This document shows, one piece after another, positions 1-9,874 of a stretch of DNA of 64,000 nucleotides; positions within the stretch are counted from its first letter, which is position 1, and every line of letters starts with the position of its first letter. Source of the stretch: Gilliamella sp. WF3-4. GTDB taxonomy: Bacteria; Pseudomonadota; Gammaproteobacteria; Enterobacterales; Orbaceae. The notes under the pieces were generated by a model, which was not told the DNA's origin, searched no databases, and saw nothing but the letters and a program-made list of their open reading frames with translations. A program made the position numbers and the translations under genes. Location: assembly GCF_001690275.1 (NCBI RefSeq), contig NZ_LZGW01000001.1, forward strand, positions 62,001 through 126,000. The letters are read 5' to 3'.

Positions 1-555
1 AATTTCCGTTGCTGAAATATCTTCAAGTGGTGTATGCGCAAAAAAGATATAACCATGAGGAGAGTCATGTAATTGTTGAACTTTGGTTGTGCTATGTTCA
101 TCAATCCATTGTTGTAGCTCAATGTTATTGGTATTTTGTGCATAACCTGGCCTACGGCAAATTAACAAATGGCAGTAATCGAGCAGTGTTTTCCATTTGT
201 TCCAAGTTGGCAAGCTCAATAATGAATCTTGCCCCATAATAAACGCCAGTCCATTACTATTTCCATTTTCTTCTCGCCACGCTTGAAGTGTTTCAATAGT
301 GTAAGAAGGGCGTTTTGATGCTTTAGGAACGATCTCTCTTACATCTAACGCAAATAAAGGCAAATCTTCGATAGCTAATTTTAACATTGCTAAACGCTGT
401 TCAGTATTGGCCTCGGGTTGAGGTTTATGAGGTGGAATATGATTAGGCAATAAACTAATTTGCTTTAACCCCACTTCGTTTGCTAATGAAATAGCAGGGC
501 GAAGATGTCCATAATGGATTGGATCAAAAGTCCCTCCTAGTAATGCGCTCAACAT
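1..555 (-). CDS. nadD: Nicotinate-nucleotide adenylyltransferase (partial, 3' end outside window)
   Basis: Makes nicotinic acid adenine dinucleotide from NaMN and ATP in NAD synthesis; cytoplasmic. Reading the minus strand from ATG at 555 gives MLSALLGGTFDPIHYGHLRP, with the nucleotidyltransferase motif GGTFDPIHYGH, then a PNHIPPHKP segment and GQDSLLSLPTW, all typical of NadD. 185 codons are present before the window edge; the family is about 210-220 aa, so roughly 30 C-terminal residues are missing. The start overlaps the end of holA by 7 nt, and nadD is last in leuS-lptE-holA-nadD, the usual gammaproteobacterial order. Identification is firm; only the C-terminus is unseen. Confidence 0.93.
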   Translation of the reverse strand, partial: MLSALLGGTFDPIHYGHLRPAISLANEVGLKQISLLPNHIPPHKPQPEANTEQRLAMLKLAIEDLPLFALDVREIVPKASKRPSYTIETLQAWREENGNSNGLAFIMGQDSLLSLPTWNKWKTLLDYCHLLICRRPGYAQNTNNIELQQWIDEHSTTKVQQLHDSPHGYIFFAHTPLEDISATEI

Positions 556-1553
556 TTATCTAATCCCATAAATTGCATCGATAAATTAAATATTTCGTCC
601 CATATTTGAACTTGATTATTATGTTTTAGACTGATTTCAATTTCAGTCAGTTTGGCTAGTAAATTAAACAAGCTTTTAATATCGCAACGATTTAAATAAT
701 TGGTATAAATCGCTCTTTTATTTTGCCAAATTTTATATTCATCAAAAACCTGTTTTAAAGTTTTTTGCTGTAACCCTTTTTTTAAATTAATGATCAGTAT
801 TAGCTCACGTTGAATAATTCGCAACAAGATTAATGGCTCAAATTCATTCATCTTTAACTGCTGTAAAATATGCATAGCCCTTTTTGTTTTATTGGCCATT
901 AATGCATCAGTCCAATGATAGGGCGTAAATATTGCTGAATCATTAATATTACTTTCGACTTCGTCATAAGAAATGATGTGATCGGGATACAACAATTTTA
1001 GCTGTGCAATAATTTGCGTTAATGCAAGTAAATTGCCCTCATAATAATAGCAAAGTAGATCTATTGCTTTAGGCTCAATAGCAATTTGTTGTTGCTGTAA
1101 ATGATTTTTAACCCATTGTGGTAGTTGTAAGGTATCGGGTGTGGCACAATTGACAACGACTAATTTATCCGATAAAGCTTTATACCAAATTGCATTTTCT
1201 TGGGCTTTAGTCATTTTATTGAGCGTGATTATCAGTGCAATATCAGGCGTTAAAATCTCGCTGAGCGTATTAAGTTTAGCGGTAATGCCTGCATTTAATG
1301 AATTCTCACCAAAATCAAGCAGAAGCAAAGTGTTGCTTGAAAATAAATTCATTGCTTGACAGCAATCAAAAATGGCTATCCAATCAGTTTGATTATCAAT
1401 AACAAACGTAAGCTGTTCATCAAAGCCAGCAAGTTTAAAAGCGTTTCGTAACTCAGTTTGCGTATAATGCTGTAAATAAGGATCACTACCTAAAATCAAA
1501 TAATAAGGTGATCCTAATTTATGGCTAATTTGATCGGCACTAATTTTAATCAT
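549..1553 (-). CDS. holA: DNA polymerase III subunit delta
   Basis: Delta subunit of the DNA polymerase III clamp loader, which opens the beta clamp during replication. The 334-aa product has the family length (E. coli about 343 aa), the N-terminal pattern KLGSPYYLILGSDPYLQ and a C-terminal helical region. It lies 7 nt downstream of lptE and overlaps nadD, so it is translationally tied to both neighbours. Identification rests on order plus these patterns; the delta ATPase fold is degenerate and lacks a Walker motif, as expected. Confidence 0.93.
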   Translation of the reverse strand: MIKISADQISHKLGSPYYLILGSDPYLQHYTQTELRNAFKLAGFDEQLTFVIDNQTDWIAIFDCCQAMNLFSSNTLLLLDFGENSLNAGITAKLNTLSEILTPDIALIITLNKMTKAQENAIWYKALSDKLVVVNCATPDTLQLPQWVKNHLQQQQIAIEPKAIDLLCYYYEGNLLALTQIIAQLKLLYPDHIISYDEVESNINDSAIFTPYHWTDALMANKTKRAMHILQQLKMNEFEPLILLRIIQRELILIINLKKGLQQKTLKQVFDEYKIWQNKRAIYTNYLNRCDIKSLFNLLAKLTEIEISLKHNNQVQIWDEIFNLSMQFMGLDKC

Positions 1554-1560
1554 GATAACG

Positions 1561-2055
1561 TTAATTTACCGCATCAATTGATTTTAATTTACGAATAATT
1601 TGTTTAGCTGCCTCTTTAAACATCTCGTTTTCAATTAAGTCTTGTTCGACCGTTTTCGCTAGTGCTTCAGATGGATTATCAAAGAACGTTCTAAATACAC
1701 GAACATTAATTGGGTATGTTTGTTGACCAGCAATAACAACTTGTGCTTCAACAGCTAAGACTAATTGATATTCGGCAGCTTTACCATCCTGATAAATCGA
1801 AATGGTATTGCGACTTAGATTTTCGCTTATCATTCTTAGCGATGGCAATGGCTCTGAAGCATTATTATTGGCTAGAGTCACTTGGTTATCGTGCAATAAC
1901 TCTTTAATATTGCGAGACAGGCGGCCATAAGGATCATAACTTACATAAGACATCGTTTTGAAACGTTCAGGTACTTCTGGCTCATGCTGCAGATGAAATC
2001 CACATCCTGTTAAGGATATTGTTAATAACATAATGAATGCTAAATATTTTCTCAT
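1561..2055 (-). CDS. lptE: LPS-assembly lipoprotein LptE
   Basis: Outer-membrane lipoprotein that plugs the LptD barrel and helps deliver lipopolysaccharide to the cell surface. The 164-aa product starts with a lipoprotein signal peptide ending in the lipobox LTGC (Cys at residue 18), followed directly by GFHLQ, characteristic of LptE/RlpB. It lies 35 nt downstream of leuS and 7 nt upstream of holA, the conserved placement. Short relative to E. coli (193 aa) but complete. Confidence 0.93.
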   Translation of the reverse strand: MRKYLAFIMLLTISLTGCGFHLQHEPEVPERFKTMSYVSYDPYGRLSRNIKELLHDNQVTLANNNASEPLPSLRMISENLSRNTISIYQDGKAAEYQLVLAVEAQVVIAGQQTYPINVRVFRTFFDNPSEALAKTVEQDLIENEMFKEAAKQIIRKLKSIDAVN

Positions 2056-2090
2056 ACTTATAACCGCCTAAATTGAGTTATCAAACAATA

Positions 2091-4673
2091 TTAACCAACA
2101 ACAAGGTTTAACAATTTACCTGATACGTAAATCACCTTACGGATAGCAACATCGATCAAATATTTTTGGATGTTAGGCTCTTGTTTTGCTTGTGCCATAA
2201 CAAAATCTTGATCGGCATTAGCTGGCACAGTAAATTTACCGCGAACTTTACCATTAATTTGCACAACAATGAGCTTTTCATCTTCAACCATTGCCGATTC
2301 ATCAGCGATAGGCCATGTAGTGTTATCGATCGATTCGCTATGGCCTAAAGCTTGCCACATAACAAAACAGGCGTGAGGCATCATAGGGTAAAGTAATCGA
2401 ACAATTGCATTTAATGCCTCATCCATTAGAGCTCGATCTTGCTCGGTTTCTTGTGGCGCTTTTTGTAAGCGATTCATAAACTCCATCACAGCAGCAATAG
2501 CCGTATTAAAGGTTTGTCTACGGCCAATATCATCACTCACTTTCGCAATGGTTTTATGTAATTCACGACGTAATGTTTTTTGTTCGCTATTTAAACTTGC
2601 AATATCAAGTTTAGCTGTTTGTCCCTTTTGGGCATGTTCGTAAACTAAACGCCAGACACGTTTAATAAATCGGTTAGCACCTTCAACGCCAGACTCTTGC
2701 CATTCCAGTGTCATATCAGCAGGCGAAGCAAACATCATAAACAACCGAACGGTATCCGCACCGTATTTTTCAACCATTTCTTGTGGATCGATACCATTAT
2801 TTTTCGATTTTGACATCTTCGTCATGCCAGCATGAACAAGCTCATTACCTTTACTGTCAACGGCTTTAGCAATACGTCCTTTCTCATCACGTTCAATCGT
2901 GACTTCAGTTGGTGAGACCCAAATACGTTCATTCGTTGGGCTTGTGTAGTAAAATGCATCTGCTAATACCATGCCTTGGCATAGCAAGCGTTTTGCTGGT
3001 TCGTCTGATGATACCAAACCAAAATCACGCATTAATTTATGGAAGAATCTAAAATAAAGTAAATGCATAATAGCATGTTCAATGCCGCCGACATACTGAT
3101 CAACAGGTAACCAATAGTTTGCCGCGTTTTCATCTAACATGCCTTTGTCATAGTGTGGGCAAGTATAACGAGCATAATACCAAGATGATTCCATAAAAGT
3201 ATCAAAAGTATCAGTTTCACGCAGTGCGTTTTGTCCGTTTACAGTTGTTTTTGCCCAGTTAGGATCGGCCTTAATCGGGCTGGTAATGCCATTCATTTCG
3301 ACATCTTCAGGTAAAATAACTGGTAATTGATCTGCTGGAGTAGGTATAGTTGTACCATCTTCAAGTGTCACCATAGGAATTGGCGCTCCCCAATAGCGTT
3401 GGCGTGAAACACCCCAGTCGCGTAAACGGTAGTTAACTTTACGTTGACCAATACCCAATCCTATCAGCTTATCAGCAATGGCATTGAATGCTTGTTCAAA
3501 ATTAAGGCCATCAAACTCACCAGAATTAAATAGGATCCCATGCTCAGTATAGGCTTGCTCAGATACATCAGGTGCATTGCCGTCTTGGTTTAAAATAACG
3601 GAGTTAATTGGCAAGTTATATTTAGAAGCAAACTCATAATCACGCTCGTCATGGGCAGGAACCGCCATTACTGCACCTGTGCCATATTCGATTAGTACAA
3701 AATTGGCAATCCAAACAGGGACTTTTTTGCCTGTTAAAGGGTGAATAGCATAAAAACCAGTAGCAATACCTTTCTTTTCCATGGTTGCCATATCGGCTTC
3801 GGCTGTTTTAGTGTTTTTACATTCAGCGACAAACTCAGCAATTTTAGGATCGTTTTGGGCTGCTAATTGGGCAAGCGGATGCTCTGCGGCAACGGAGACA
3901 AAGCTAACGCCCATTAACGTATCAGGGCGTGTTGTGTAGACGCGTAACTTATCAGCGTAATTTTCAACAGCAAAATCAAATTCGACCCCTTCAGAACGAC
4001 CAATCCAATTGCGTTGCATGGTTTTAACTTGCTCTGGCCAACTTTCTAGCGTGTCTAGATCATTAAGTAATTCTTCGGCATAAGCAGTAATTTTAATAAA
4101 CCATTGCGGGATCTCTTTACGCTCAACAGGGGTGTTACAACGCCAGCAGCAGCCTTCAACCACTTGCTCATTAGCAAGAACCGTTTGATCGTTAGGGCAC
4201 CAGTTAACTGCTGAGGTTTTTTTATAAACTAAGCCTTTTTCAAATAGTTTAGTGAAGAACCATTGTTCCCATTTATAGTATTCGGGACGACAAGTGGTCA
4301 CTTCACGATCCCAATCATAACCAAAGCCTAAAAGCTGTAATTGCTTTTTCATATAAGCAATATTTTCATAAGTCCATTTTGCAGGTGCAGTATTATTTTT
4401 AACAGCAGCACCTTCAGCAGGCAAACCAAACGCATCCCAACCGATAGGTTGTAGTACATTTTTTCCGTTTAAGCGCTGATAACGTGAAATGGTATCACCA
4501 ATGGTATAGTTACGAACATGGCCAAGATGCAAGCGCCCAGAAGGGTAAGGGAGCATTGATAAGCAGTAGTACTTCTCTTTTGATGGATCTTCAGTAACGT
4601 GAAAGGTTTTATTTTCTTGCCAGTGTTTTTGTACAGTGGCTTCGATTTCATCAGGGCGATATTGTTCTTGCAT
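2091..4673 (-). CDS. leuS: Leucyl-tRNA synthetase
   Basis: Charges tRNA-Leu with leucine in the cytoplasm. 860 aa, the bacterial LeuRS length. The class I signatures are present: the HLGH form of the HIGH motif near residue 50 ([16 protein letters not shown]) and KMSKS near residue 620 ([12 protein letters not shown]). The editing domain carries the TTRPDT signature around residue 248. First gene of leuS-lptE-holA-nadD; transcription must start in the 445-nt gap to its right. Confidence 0.98.
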   Translation of the reverse strand: MQEQYRPDEIEATVQKHWQENKTFHVTEDPSKEKYYCLSMLPYPSGRLHLGHVRNYTIGDTISRYQRLNGKNVLQPIGWDAFGLPAEGAAVKNNTAPAKWTYENIAYMKKQLQLLGFGYDWDREVTTCRPEYYKWEQWFFTKLFEKGLVYKKTSAVNWCPNDQTVLANEQVVEGCCWRCNTPVERKEIPQWFIKITAYAEELLNDLDTLESWPEQVKTMQRNWIGRSEGVEFDFAVENYADKLRVYTTRPDTLMGVSFVSVAAEHPLAQLAAQNDPKIAEFVAECKNTKTAEADMATMEKKGIATGFYAIHPLTGKKVPVWIANFVLIEYGTGAVMAVPAHDERDYEFASKYNLPINSVILNQDGNAPDVSEQAYTEHGILFNSGEFDGLNFEQAFNAIADKLIGLGIGQRKVNYRLRDWGVSRQRYWGAPIPMVTLEDGTTIPTPADQLPVILPEDVEMNGITSPIKADPNWAKTTVNGQNALRETDTFDTFMESSWYYARYTCPHYDKGMLDENAANYWLPVDQYVGGIEHAIMHLLYFRFFHKLMRDFGLVSSDEPAKRLLCQGMVLADAFYYTSPTNERIWVSPTEVTIERDEKGRIAKAVDSKGNELVHAGMTKMSKSKNNGIDPQEMVEKYGADTVRLFMMFASPADMTLEWQESGVEGANRFIKRVWRLVYEHAQKGQTAKLDIASLNSEQKTLRRELHKTIAKVSDDIGRRQTFNTAIAAVMEFMNRLQKAPQETEQDRALMDEALNAIVRLLYPMMPHACFVMWQALGHSESIDNTTWPIADESAMVEDEKLIVVQINGKVRGKFTVPANADQDFVMAQAKQEPNIQKYLIDVAIRKVIYVSGKLLNLVVG

Positions 4674-5118
4674 GACGAGTTAATGTCCTATCTATTATTG
4701 CTAATAAAAATATGTCGCTAATTGTATTGGTTATTGATTCGTTTTACAAATGATATATGAGGCACAATATTGATTTCTTTCAGTAGTAAATTTAAATATT
4801 CATCAGTTCAGATAAGCTTTGATCTACAAAAAATATTGCATTGTTTACAGAAATAATTTAATTTAGATAACCCAATTAGATTATCTAAATTAATCAGTTA
4901 ACTGTAATGATAGAAAGTACTAATGATTAGAAAATATTCGGCTGAATATAAACAATCTTCTTTATAGAATAGGTTAATCGTGATGCGGGTTGTTAGTCAC
5001 GCTAGTTAATTAATAAGTTGGCTAATTTTTATCTATATCAGGCAGCAACTTTCTCAAACAGTGAATAAAGGGTAATGATTTTTTTAGTTTAGCTATCACA
5101 TAAAAAAGAACTAATATA
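4674..5118. other. Intergenic region between leuS and vgrG, with a 13-bp inverted repeat
   Basis: No gene seen. The 445-nt AT-rich gap separates divergent leuS and vgrG and must hold both promoters. It contains a perfect inverted repeat at 4858-4870 and 4881-4893 (TTAATTTAGATAA, 10-nt loop). There is no long T-run on either side, so it may be an operator or weak terminator; its role is unknown. Confidence 0.5.
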
Positions 5119-7110
5119 ATGAGATTAAAAGGATTGTATTTTGATTGCCAGGTTGATGGTTGTGCTCCTGATACTTTTGCGGTCACGGAGTTTACTTTAG
5201 ATGAGCACCTGTCAGAGTTATTCACCTTAACCTTGACGGTAATTAGTGCCGATGCTGATATTGATATTAAATCGCTGATTTTGTGTAATGCGCATTTAAC
5301 GGTGAGTCAAAATGGTGTATTTCAGCGAGAGGTGATAGGGATTATTAACGAAGCTAAGCGAGGTAAAAGTGGTTTTCGGCAGACCTACTATACCCTGATT
5401 GTTCGCCCCTCGCTATGGTTACTCACCCAACGCCAACAAAGTCGTATCTTCCATTTTAAAAGCATTCCTGAAGTCCTCGATATTTTACTGCAAGAGCATC
5501 AAATTCGCTTTTGTTGTGATTGTCGGGATAAACATACTCAGCGTGAATTTATCACTCAGAAACGAGAAACAGATTATGCATTTTTTTGTCGCTTAGCGGC
5601 AGAAGAAGGAATAACTTTTTGGTTTGAAGTCACCAAAGGCGAAGCGCAGTGCTTATATACGGATAGTTTTCTTTCTGTGTTAGGCGGTGATACGCTAGAA
5701 TATAATGACCATCCGCAAAGTAGCACAGAGGGCGACTTTGCTTATCAGATGAATTTGTCTGCCCGAATGACACCCCAAAAGGCGATAGGCAAAGACCGGA
5801 CATATTTACATCCTCGTTTTTCTTATCAATACGAAGTTAGGGGAGACACCTTACAAGGGCCGAATACTTCTCTCTACACCATTTATGACAGCTTTGCCCG
5901 TTTTCCTGATTACGATTCGGCTGAACAGATGACTCGTTATCGACTGGAAGTTTTACAAAGAGAGAGTGAATATGGTGAAGGTGAAAGTAACTGTTTTGCT
6001 TTACGCCCAGGTTATTATTTTCAGCTTTGTGGCCATCCTTCTGCCGCTCTTAATGAAAAATGGCAGGTGGTCGCTGCGGTTCATCATGGCGTTTTACCCC
6101 AGTCAGGACAGGAAGACTTTAGTGATACAGCGGCGAGCTTAACCAATCACTTTCGTTTTATTGGCTATTACAAAAATTGGCGCCCAACGTTTATTCCTAA
6201 ACCTATTGCTGATGGTCCAGAAGTAGCCGAAGTAGTAGGGCCCGCAGGTGAAGAAATCTTTACCAACAAGCTAGGACAGGTCAAAGTACACTTTCACTGG
6301 AACTTATATGACGAGGCGGACGAAAAGGCATCGTGTTGGGTACGGGTTATGCAAGGTTGGAGTGGTCGAGGTTATGGATTTTATGCTATACCACGTATTG
6401 GTCAAGAAGTGATAGTCAGTTATATCAATGGTGACATTGACCGGCCGATTATTACTGGCTGTACTTACAACGACATCATGGCATTGCCGGTGCAATTACC
6501 AGAGAAGAAAACACAAACGGTATTTCGAACCCAAACTCACAAAGGTCAGGGGCATAATGAATTGCGTTTTGACGATGCGACGGGTAATGAACTTTTGCAT
6601 CTACATGCACAAAAAGATATGGATATACATGTATTGAATGATCACACCGTCAATATTGAGCATGATAGTAAACACCATATAAAAAATGATAGTCATTTAA
6701 AAATTGATAATGAATGCAGAGTGCATGCAAAAAATGATATATCACTCTCGACAGATTTAGACTTACATATTAATGCTAGTCAAGGGATATTTGCTCAAGG
6801 AAAAAATGAAATACATCTTGAATCTGGTATGAAAATCGTTATTGATGCTGGAGCAGAAATAACCTTACAAGCAGCAAACAACTTTATTAAAATTGATAGC
6901 ACAGGTATTCACACTAGTTCGGTGTTTAATATCGGTTCTGGCTCAGCAGGCAAAGGTACGGGTTGGCGAGGAAAATTGCCTAGTGGTTTATTTACAGAAA
7001 GAACACAAATTTTACCTCTCAATCGTAATCAACGATTAGTACTTCTGAGCAATACTCCGTTTTGTGAGGAGTGTGAAAAATGTAAACAAGAAGGAGGATG
7101 TGCGATTTAA
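5119..7110 (+). CDS. vgrG: Type VI secretion tip protein VgrG
   Basis: Trimeric spike at the tip of the T6SS Hcp tube; carries effectors into target cells. The 663-aa product has the VgrG layout: gp27-like N-terminal half (about residues 1-350), a gp5-like OB fold around 375-460 (motifs YGFYAIPRIGQEV and SYINGDIDRPIITG), then a beta-helical needle rich in short repeats (about 500-600). The C-terminal tail has clustered cysteines (CEECEKCKQEGGC), which could bind metal or dock cargo; this is inference. No T6SS sheath, baseplate or ATPase gene is in the window, so this is an orphan vgrG island. The DUF4123 gene follows 10 nt later. Confidence 0.96.
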   Translation: MRLKGLYFDCQVDGCAPDTFAVTEFTLDEHLSELFTLTLTVISADADIDIKSLILCNAHLTVSQNGVFQREVIGIINEAKRGKSGFRQTYYTLIVRPSLWLLTQRQQSRIFHFKSIPEVLDILLQEHQIRFCCDCRDKHTQREFITQKRETDYAFFCRLAAEEGITFWFEVTKGEAQCLYTDSFLSVLGGDTLEYNDHPQSSTEGDFAYQMNLSARMTPQKAIGKDRTYLHPRFSYQYEVRGDTLQGPNTSLYTIYDSFARFPDYDSAEQMTRYRLEVLQRESEYGEGESNCFALRPGYYFQLCGHPSAALNEKWQVVAAVHHGVLPQSGQEDFSDTAASLTNHFRFIGYYKNWRPTFIPKPIADGPEVAEVVGPAGEEIFTNKLGQVKVHFHWNLYDEADEKASCWVRVMQGWSGRGYGFYAIPRIGQEVIVSYINGDIDRPIITGCTYNDIMALPVQLPEKKTQTVFRTQTHKGQGHNELRFDDATGNELLHLHAQKDMDIHVLNDHTVNIEHDSKHHIKNDSHLKIDNECRVHAKNDISLSTDLDLHINASQGIFAQGKNEIHLESGMKIVIDAGAEITLQAANNFIKIDSTGIHTSSVFNIGSGSAGKGTGWRGKLPSGLFTERTQILPLNRNQRLVLLSNTPFCEECEKCKQEGGCAI

Positions 7111-7120
7111 TCGCCTAAAT

Positions 7121-8413
7121 ATGATGAGTAATGATTGCAATCATCTTAGTGACTGGATAGCCGTTCACTCAACGACGCATAATCACTTATATGCCATCCT
7201 ATCAGGCTCAGCAACTACCGATGCATTGACTTATTATGGTCGATTAGATGGAACTTGCTCACCCGAAGGTATCTGGTTAAATACCCCTTACCAGCAATGG
7301 TACGATATGATGCCATATATAGTGGAATTATCGCCTGACAGTCCCTTTTTGACATGGATTAATGACACAACAACAAGTAATTGGGGATGGTTAGCTTTCT
7401 CTCCTTTCTCGCAACAAGAGTTAGTCCCTCAACTAAAATTATTAACAAAAGTAAAACTACCTGATAACAAAGAGGTTTTTTTTCGTTATTGGGATGGCCA
7501 TTTTTTAGCACAAATTCTAGCTGCTTCAACAAACACACAAAAACAAGCGCTATTACCTGGATTTTCGACACTTTGGACAAACAACCAAGTTATTCATTTT
7601 CCTGAGCCTATCATCGTTTATCACGATACCATACAAACCCTAGCGCCAGAGCAATTATCGTTATTAGCTGACGAGAAACAAAAAGAGTTACGCCAAGAGT
7701 TAAAAACGTATCTAAAACAAAAGTTCCCCAAAAAAATGCGAACGTTAGGAGCAAAATACTCAGAACAATTTCTTAATTTAATGATGGATAAAATCGCGCA
7801 ATACCAAATCCCACGAAAAGATCAGGCAAAACAATTTTTAGATTTAGCGATGGTACTTGGCACCCATTTTGATACTGATCCCATGTTAAGCCGATGGGTA
7901 AAACCGCGTTTGCTTACTGTTGCAACCAACACTATCAGCTTGATCGAACTAAATGACGATTTATCAATACCTTTTAAAATAACTATGGGTGAAAACTTAT
8001 CGACTTACCTTACCCGATTACAACAATTATTGCAAAAACCAACACATACCTTATTTGAAATTGAAAATGAAGAACAGGTGATTCAATTTGTACAGGATCT
8101 ATACCCTGAGCGGAATCAACAGTTGTCATACAATACTCTTGAAAGGTTTTATCAGCAACAAATCCCTTATTACCAATCTCAGTTATTTTTCGATTATTCA
8201 AGTCATGCCGCACTATTGGCAATGCAATTCTTTTTAGGGCATAAGATATTTGAAGATCCGCTTTACCCTTGGGTCAGTACATTAATGAGTAAAAATGGAC
8301 TATCATCCGAAAAAGAGAGTGTTGAACGCATTGTCACATATGCCAAAAAACGGGTAAGAAAAGAAATTATAATGGTAAACAATCATTTGAGGAAAAACAA
8401 TGTGTGCAGCTGA
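7121..8413 (+). CDS. DUF4123 T6SS effector adaptor/chaperone
   Basis: DUF4123 proteins (Tap-1/TEC class) load a specific effector onto its VgrG. The N-terminal 150 residues (NHLYAILSGSATTDALTYY near the start, then WGWLAFSPF) match this domain; the remaining region to residue 430 is helical and unassigned. The frame is open from 7064, but ATG at 7121 or 7124 best fits the conserved start. The AGGAGG at 7092-7097 is too far for these and only 2 nt from an in-frame GTG at 7100, so the start is uncertain. It sits between vgrG and the hydrolase gene and overlaps the latter by 14 nt, consistent with a cargo-specific adaptor. Confidence 0.85.
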   Translation: MMSNDCNHLSDWIAVHSTTHNHLYAILSGSATTDALTYYGRLDGTCSPEGIWLNTPYQQWYDMMPYIVELSPDSPFLTWINDTTTSNWGWLAFSPFSQQELVPQLKLLTKVKLPDNKEVFFRYWDGHFLAQILAASTNTQKQALLPGFSTLWTNNQVIHFPEPIIVYHDTIQTLAPEQLSLLADEKQKELRQELKTYLKQKFPKKMRTLGAKYSEQFLNLMMDKIAQYQIPRKDQAKQFLDLAMVLGTHFDTDPMLSRWVKPRLLTVATNTISLIELNDDLSIPFKITMGENLSTYLTRLQQLLQKPTHTLFEIENEEQVIQFVQDLYPERNQQLSYNTLERFYQQQIPYYQSQLFFDYSSHAALLAMQFFLGHKIFEDPLYPWVSTLMSKNGLSSEKESVERIVTYAKKRVRKEIIMVNNHLRKNNVCS

Positions 8414-9101
8414 TGGGATAATTTATCCAGGATATGATCCTTCGAAAAATAGAAAAAGAAATGGAGATAAAAATAAAAATGAGGATATAGATATTATCTT
8501 ACCGAGTGTTGAGGAACAAATAGGAGCACATACAACAGAATGTAAAAAAACCCTAGTGGTTTTTATTGGAGGGGCAGCCGATTCTTGGTGTAAACCGTTA
8601 TTAAACCACGTATTTGGTGAGTATGAGAACGATTATGGTCGAGGTGAAAATCGATTGCACGATGTTTGTTATTCAGAACATGGTGGGGGTAAGGTTGTTG
8701 CAGTGATAAAAAAGTGGTTTGATGCAAAACAAAAAATTGTATTGGTTGGACATAGTTGGGGAGGGCATAGAGTGATTTGTTTGGCCGAAGAAAATCCCGA
8801 CATTACAATAGAATTATTGGTCACCTTAGACCCAGTATCATGGTCAAAAAATGGTAAGCAGGCAAAACCGAAAAATGTAAAACGCTGGCTTAATGTGTAT
8901 GTTGACTATAAAACAGCAAGCTGGTGGCGTCTTGATAATCTTATTGCACGGATTGGTGGACCATGGCAAAAATGCCAAAACGCTGATGTGAATATGATAA
9001 TTAACAGGGATATAAAAGGTAATATAATTGATTATGGGCATGCTGATGCAAAACGGATGTTTGAATTGACGAGGTTTAAAGATGAAGTTATTCAATTATA
9101 A
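8400..9101 (+). CDS. Putative T6SS lipase/phospholipase effector (alpha/beta hydrolase)
   Basis: Likely lipolytic toxin delivered by the upstream VgrG. The 233-aa product has a hydrophobic strand (TLVVFIGGAADSW) followed by the nucleophile elbow GHSWGG near residue 120, an Asp candidate in TLDPVSW (about residue 145), and a His candidate in DYGHAD near residue 217. This Ser-Asp-His order is that of alpha/beta-hydrolase lipases. It overlaps the adaptor (14 nt) and a lipoprotein gene (20 nt), the arrangement of Tle effectors with periplasmic Tli immunity proteins. Which Tle family it belongs to cannot be told by eye, and it is small. Substrate is inferred. Confidence 0.75.
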   Translation: MCAADGIIYPGYDPSKNRKRNGDKNKNEDIDIILPSVEEQIGAHTTECKKTLVVFIGGAADSWCKPLLNHVFGEYENDYGRGENRLHDVCYSEHGGGKVVAVIKKWFDAKQKIVLVGHSWGGHRVICLAEENPDITIELLVTLDPVSWSKNGKQAKPKNVKRWLNVYVDYKTASWWRLDNLIARIGGPWQKCQNADVNMIINRDIKGNIIDYGHADAKRMFELTRFKDEVIQL

Positions 9102-9600
9102 ATGTATTATGTTAGCAGCTACGTTATCACTAACGGGGTGTATTTATGGTGATTTAGATAAAATGTCAAGGATGGATATTTATGGTAACGTGGTTGAATA
9201 TTGTGAATCGAACCATTATGCATTTTGTGAGGTTTATGCGCAATGTTATCTCGATAATTTTAATCAACTATACGTTAATCAAGGATTGTTGAGTGCCGCG
9301 ATGAGCTATTCAATGACAGACTCTATGTTCGAAAGAGGCTCAAATTCGTCAGCATCAAGAATTTCTTTGTCACATTATAAAAGACTATATATTAAAAACA
9401 CAATGGATGATCTTTATTTTGACTTAAAATATAAAGAAAAAATAAATAGAGAAGACCTAAGCTTAGATATTAGTTATCTGTTATATTCCCATAATCAATG
9501 TTCATCCATTATTGGTGCAAAGCAGTATGATATTTCGCACTATTATCCCAAAATTGAAGAATCCATAGAAAGAAAAAGAAAGAAAATGAATAAAAAATAG
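9082..9600 (+). CDS. Lipoprotein, putative immunity protein to the lipase effector (copy 1)
   Basis: 172 aa with a lipoprotein signal peptide and lipobox LTGC (Cys at residue 20), so probably a membrane-anchored periplasmic protein. Start at 9082 lies inside the end of the effector gene, with GAGG just upstream: translational coupling of toxin and antidote. Conserved landmarks shared with two downstream paralogues are YCESNHYAFCEVYAQCYL and the C-terminal HNQCSSIIGAKQYDIS. The four or more conserved cysteines suggest disulphides. Function is inferred from position; no family was recognised. Confidence 0.75.
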   Translation: MKLFNYKCIMLAATLSLTGCIYGDLDKMSRMDIYGNVVEYCESNHYAFCEVYAQCYLDNFNQLYVNQGLLSAAMSYSMTDSMFERGSNSSASRISLSHYKRLYIKNTMDDLYFDLKYKEKINREDLSLDISYLLYSHNQCSSIIGAKQYDISHYYPKIEESIERKRKKMNKK

Positions 9601-9613
9601 CTGGTTAGCAAGT

Positions 9614-9866
9614 AATAGCATTATTAGTCACCTTAGACCCAGTATCATGGTCAAAAAATGGTAAGTAGGCAAAGCCGAAAAATGTAAAATGCTGGCTTAA
9701 TGTGTATGTTAATTATAAAACAGCAAGTTGGTTAAGTACTGATAACTTTATTGCATGGATAGGTGGATCATGGCAAAAATGCCACAACGCTGACGTAAAT
9801 ATGATAATTAACAGCGATATACTAGGTAATATAATTTAACGAAAAAGAGATGTTTGAATTGGAGGA
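9614..9866 (+). pseudogene. Decayed duplicate of the lipase effector 3' end
   Basis: This stretch repeats the last third of the effector gene (from about 8807) at the DNA level. Read in the original frame it gives LLVTLDPVSWSKNGK, then a TAG replacing CAG, and continues with KPKNVKCWLNVYVNYKTASW and WQKCHNADVNMIIN. The part encoding the YGHADAK segment with the putative catalytic His is deleted, and an in-frame TAA follows. It lies between the first two immunity genes, so the duplication unit was effector 3' end plus immunity gene. Confidence 0.9.
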
Positions 9867-9874
9867 GGTTAAAG

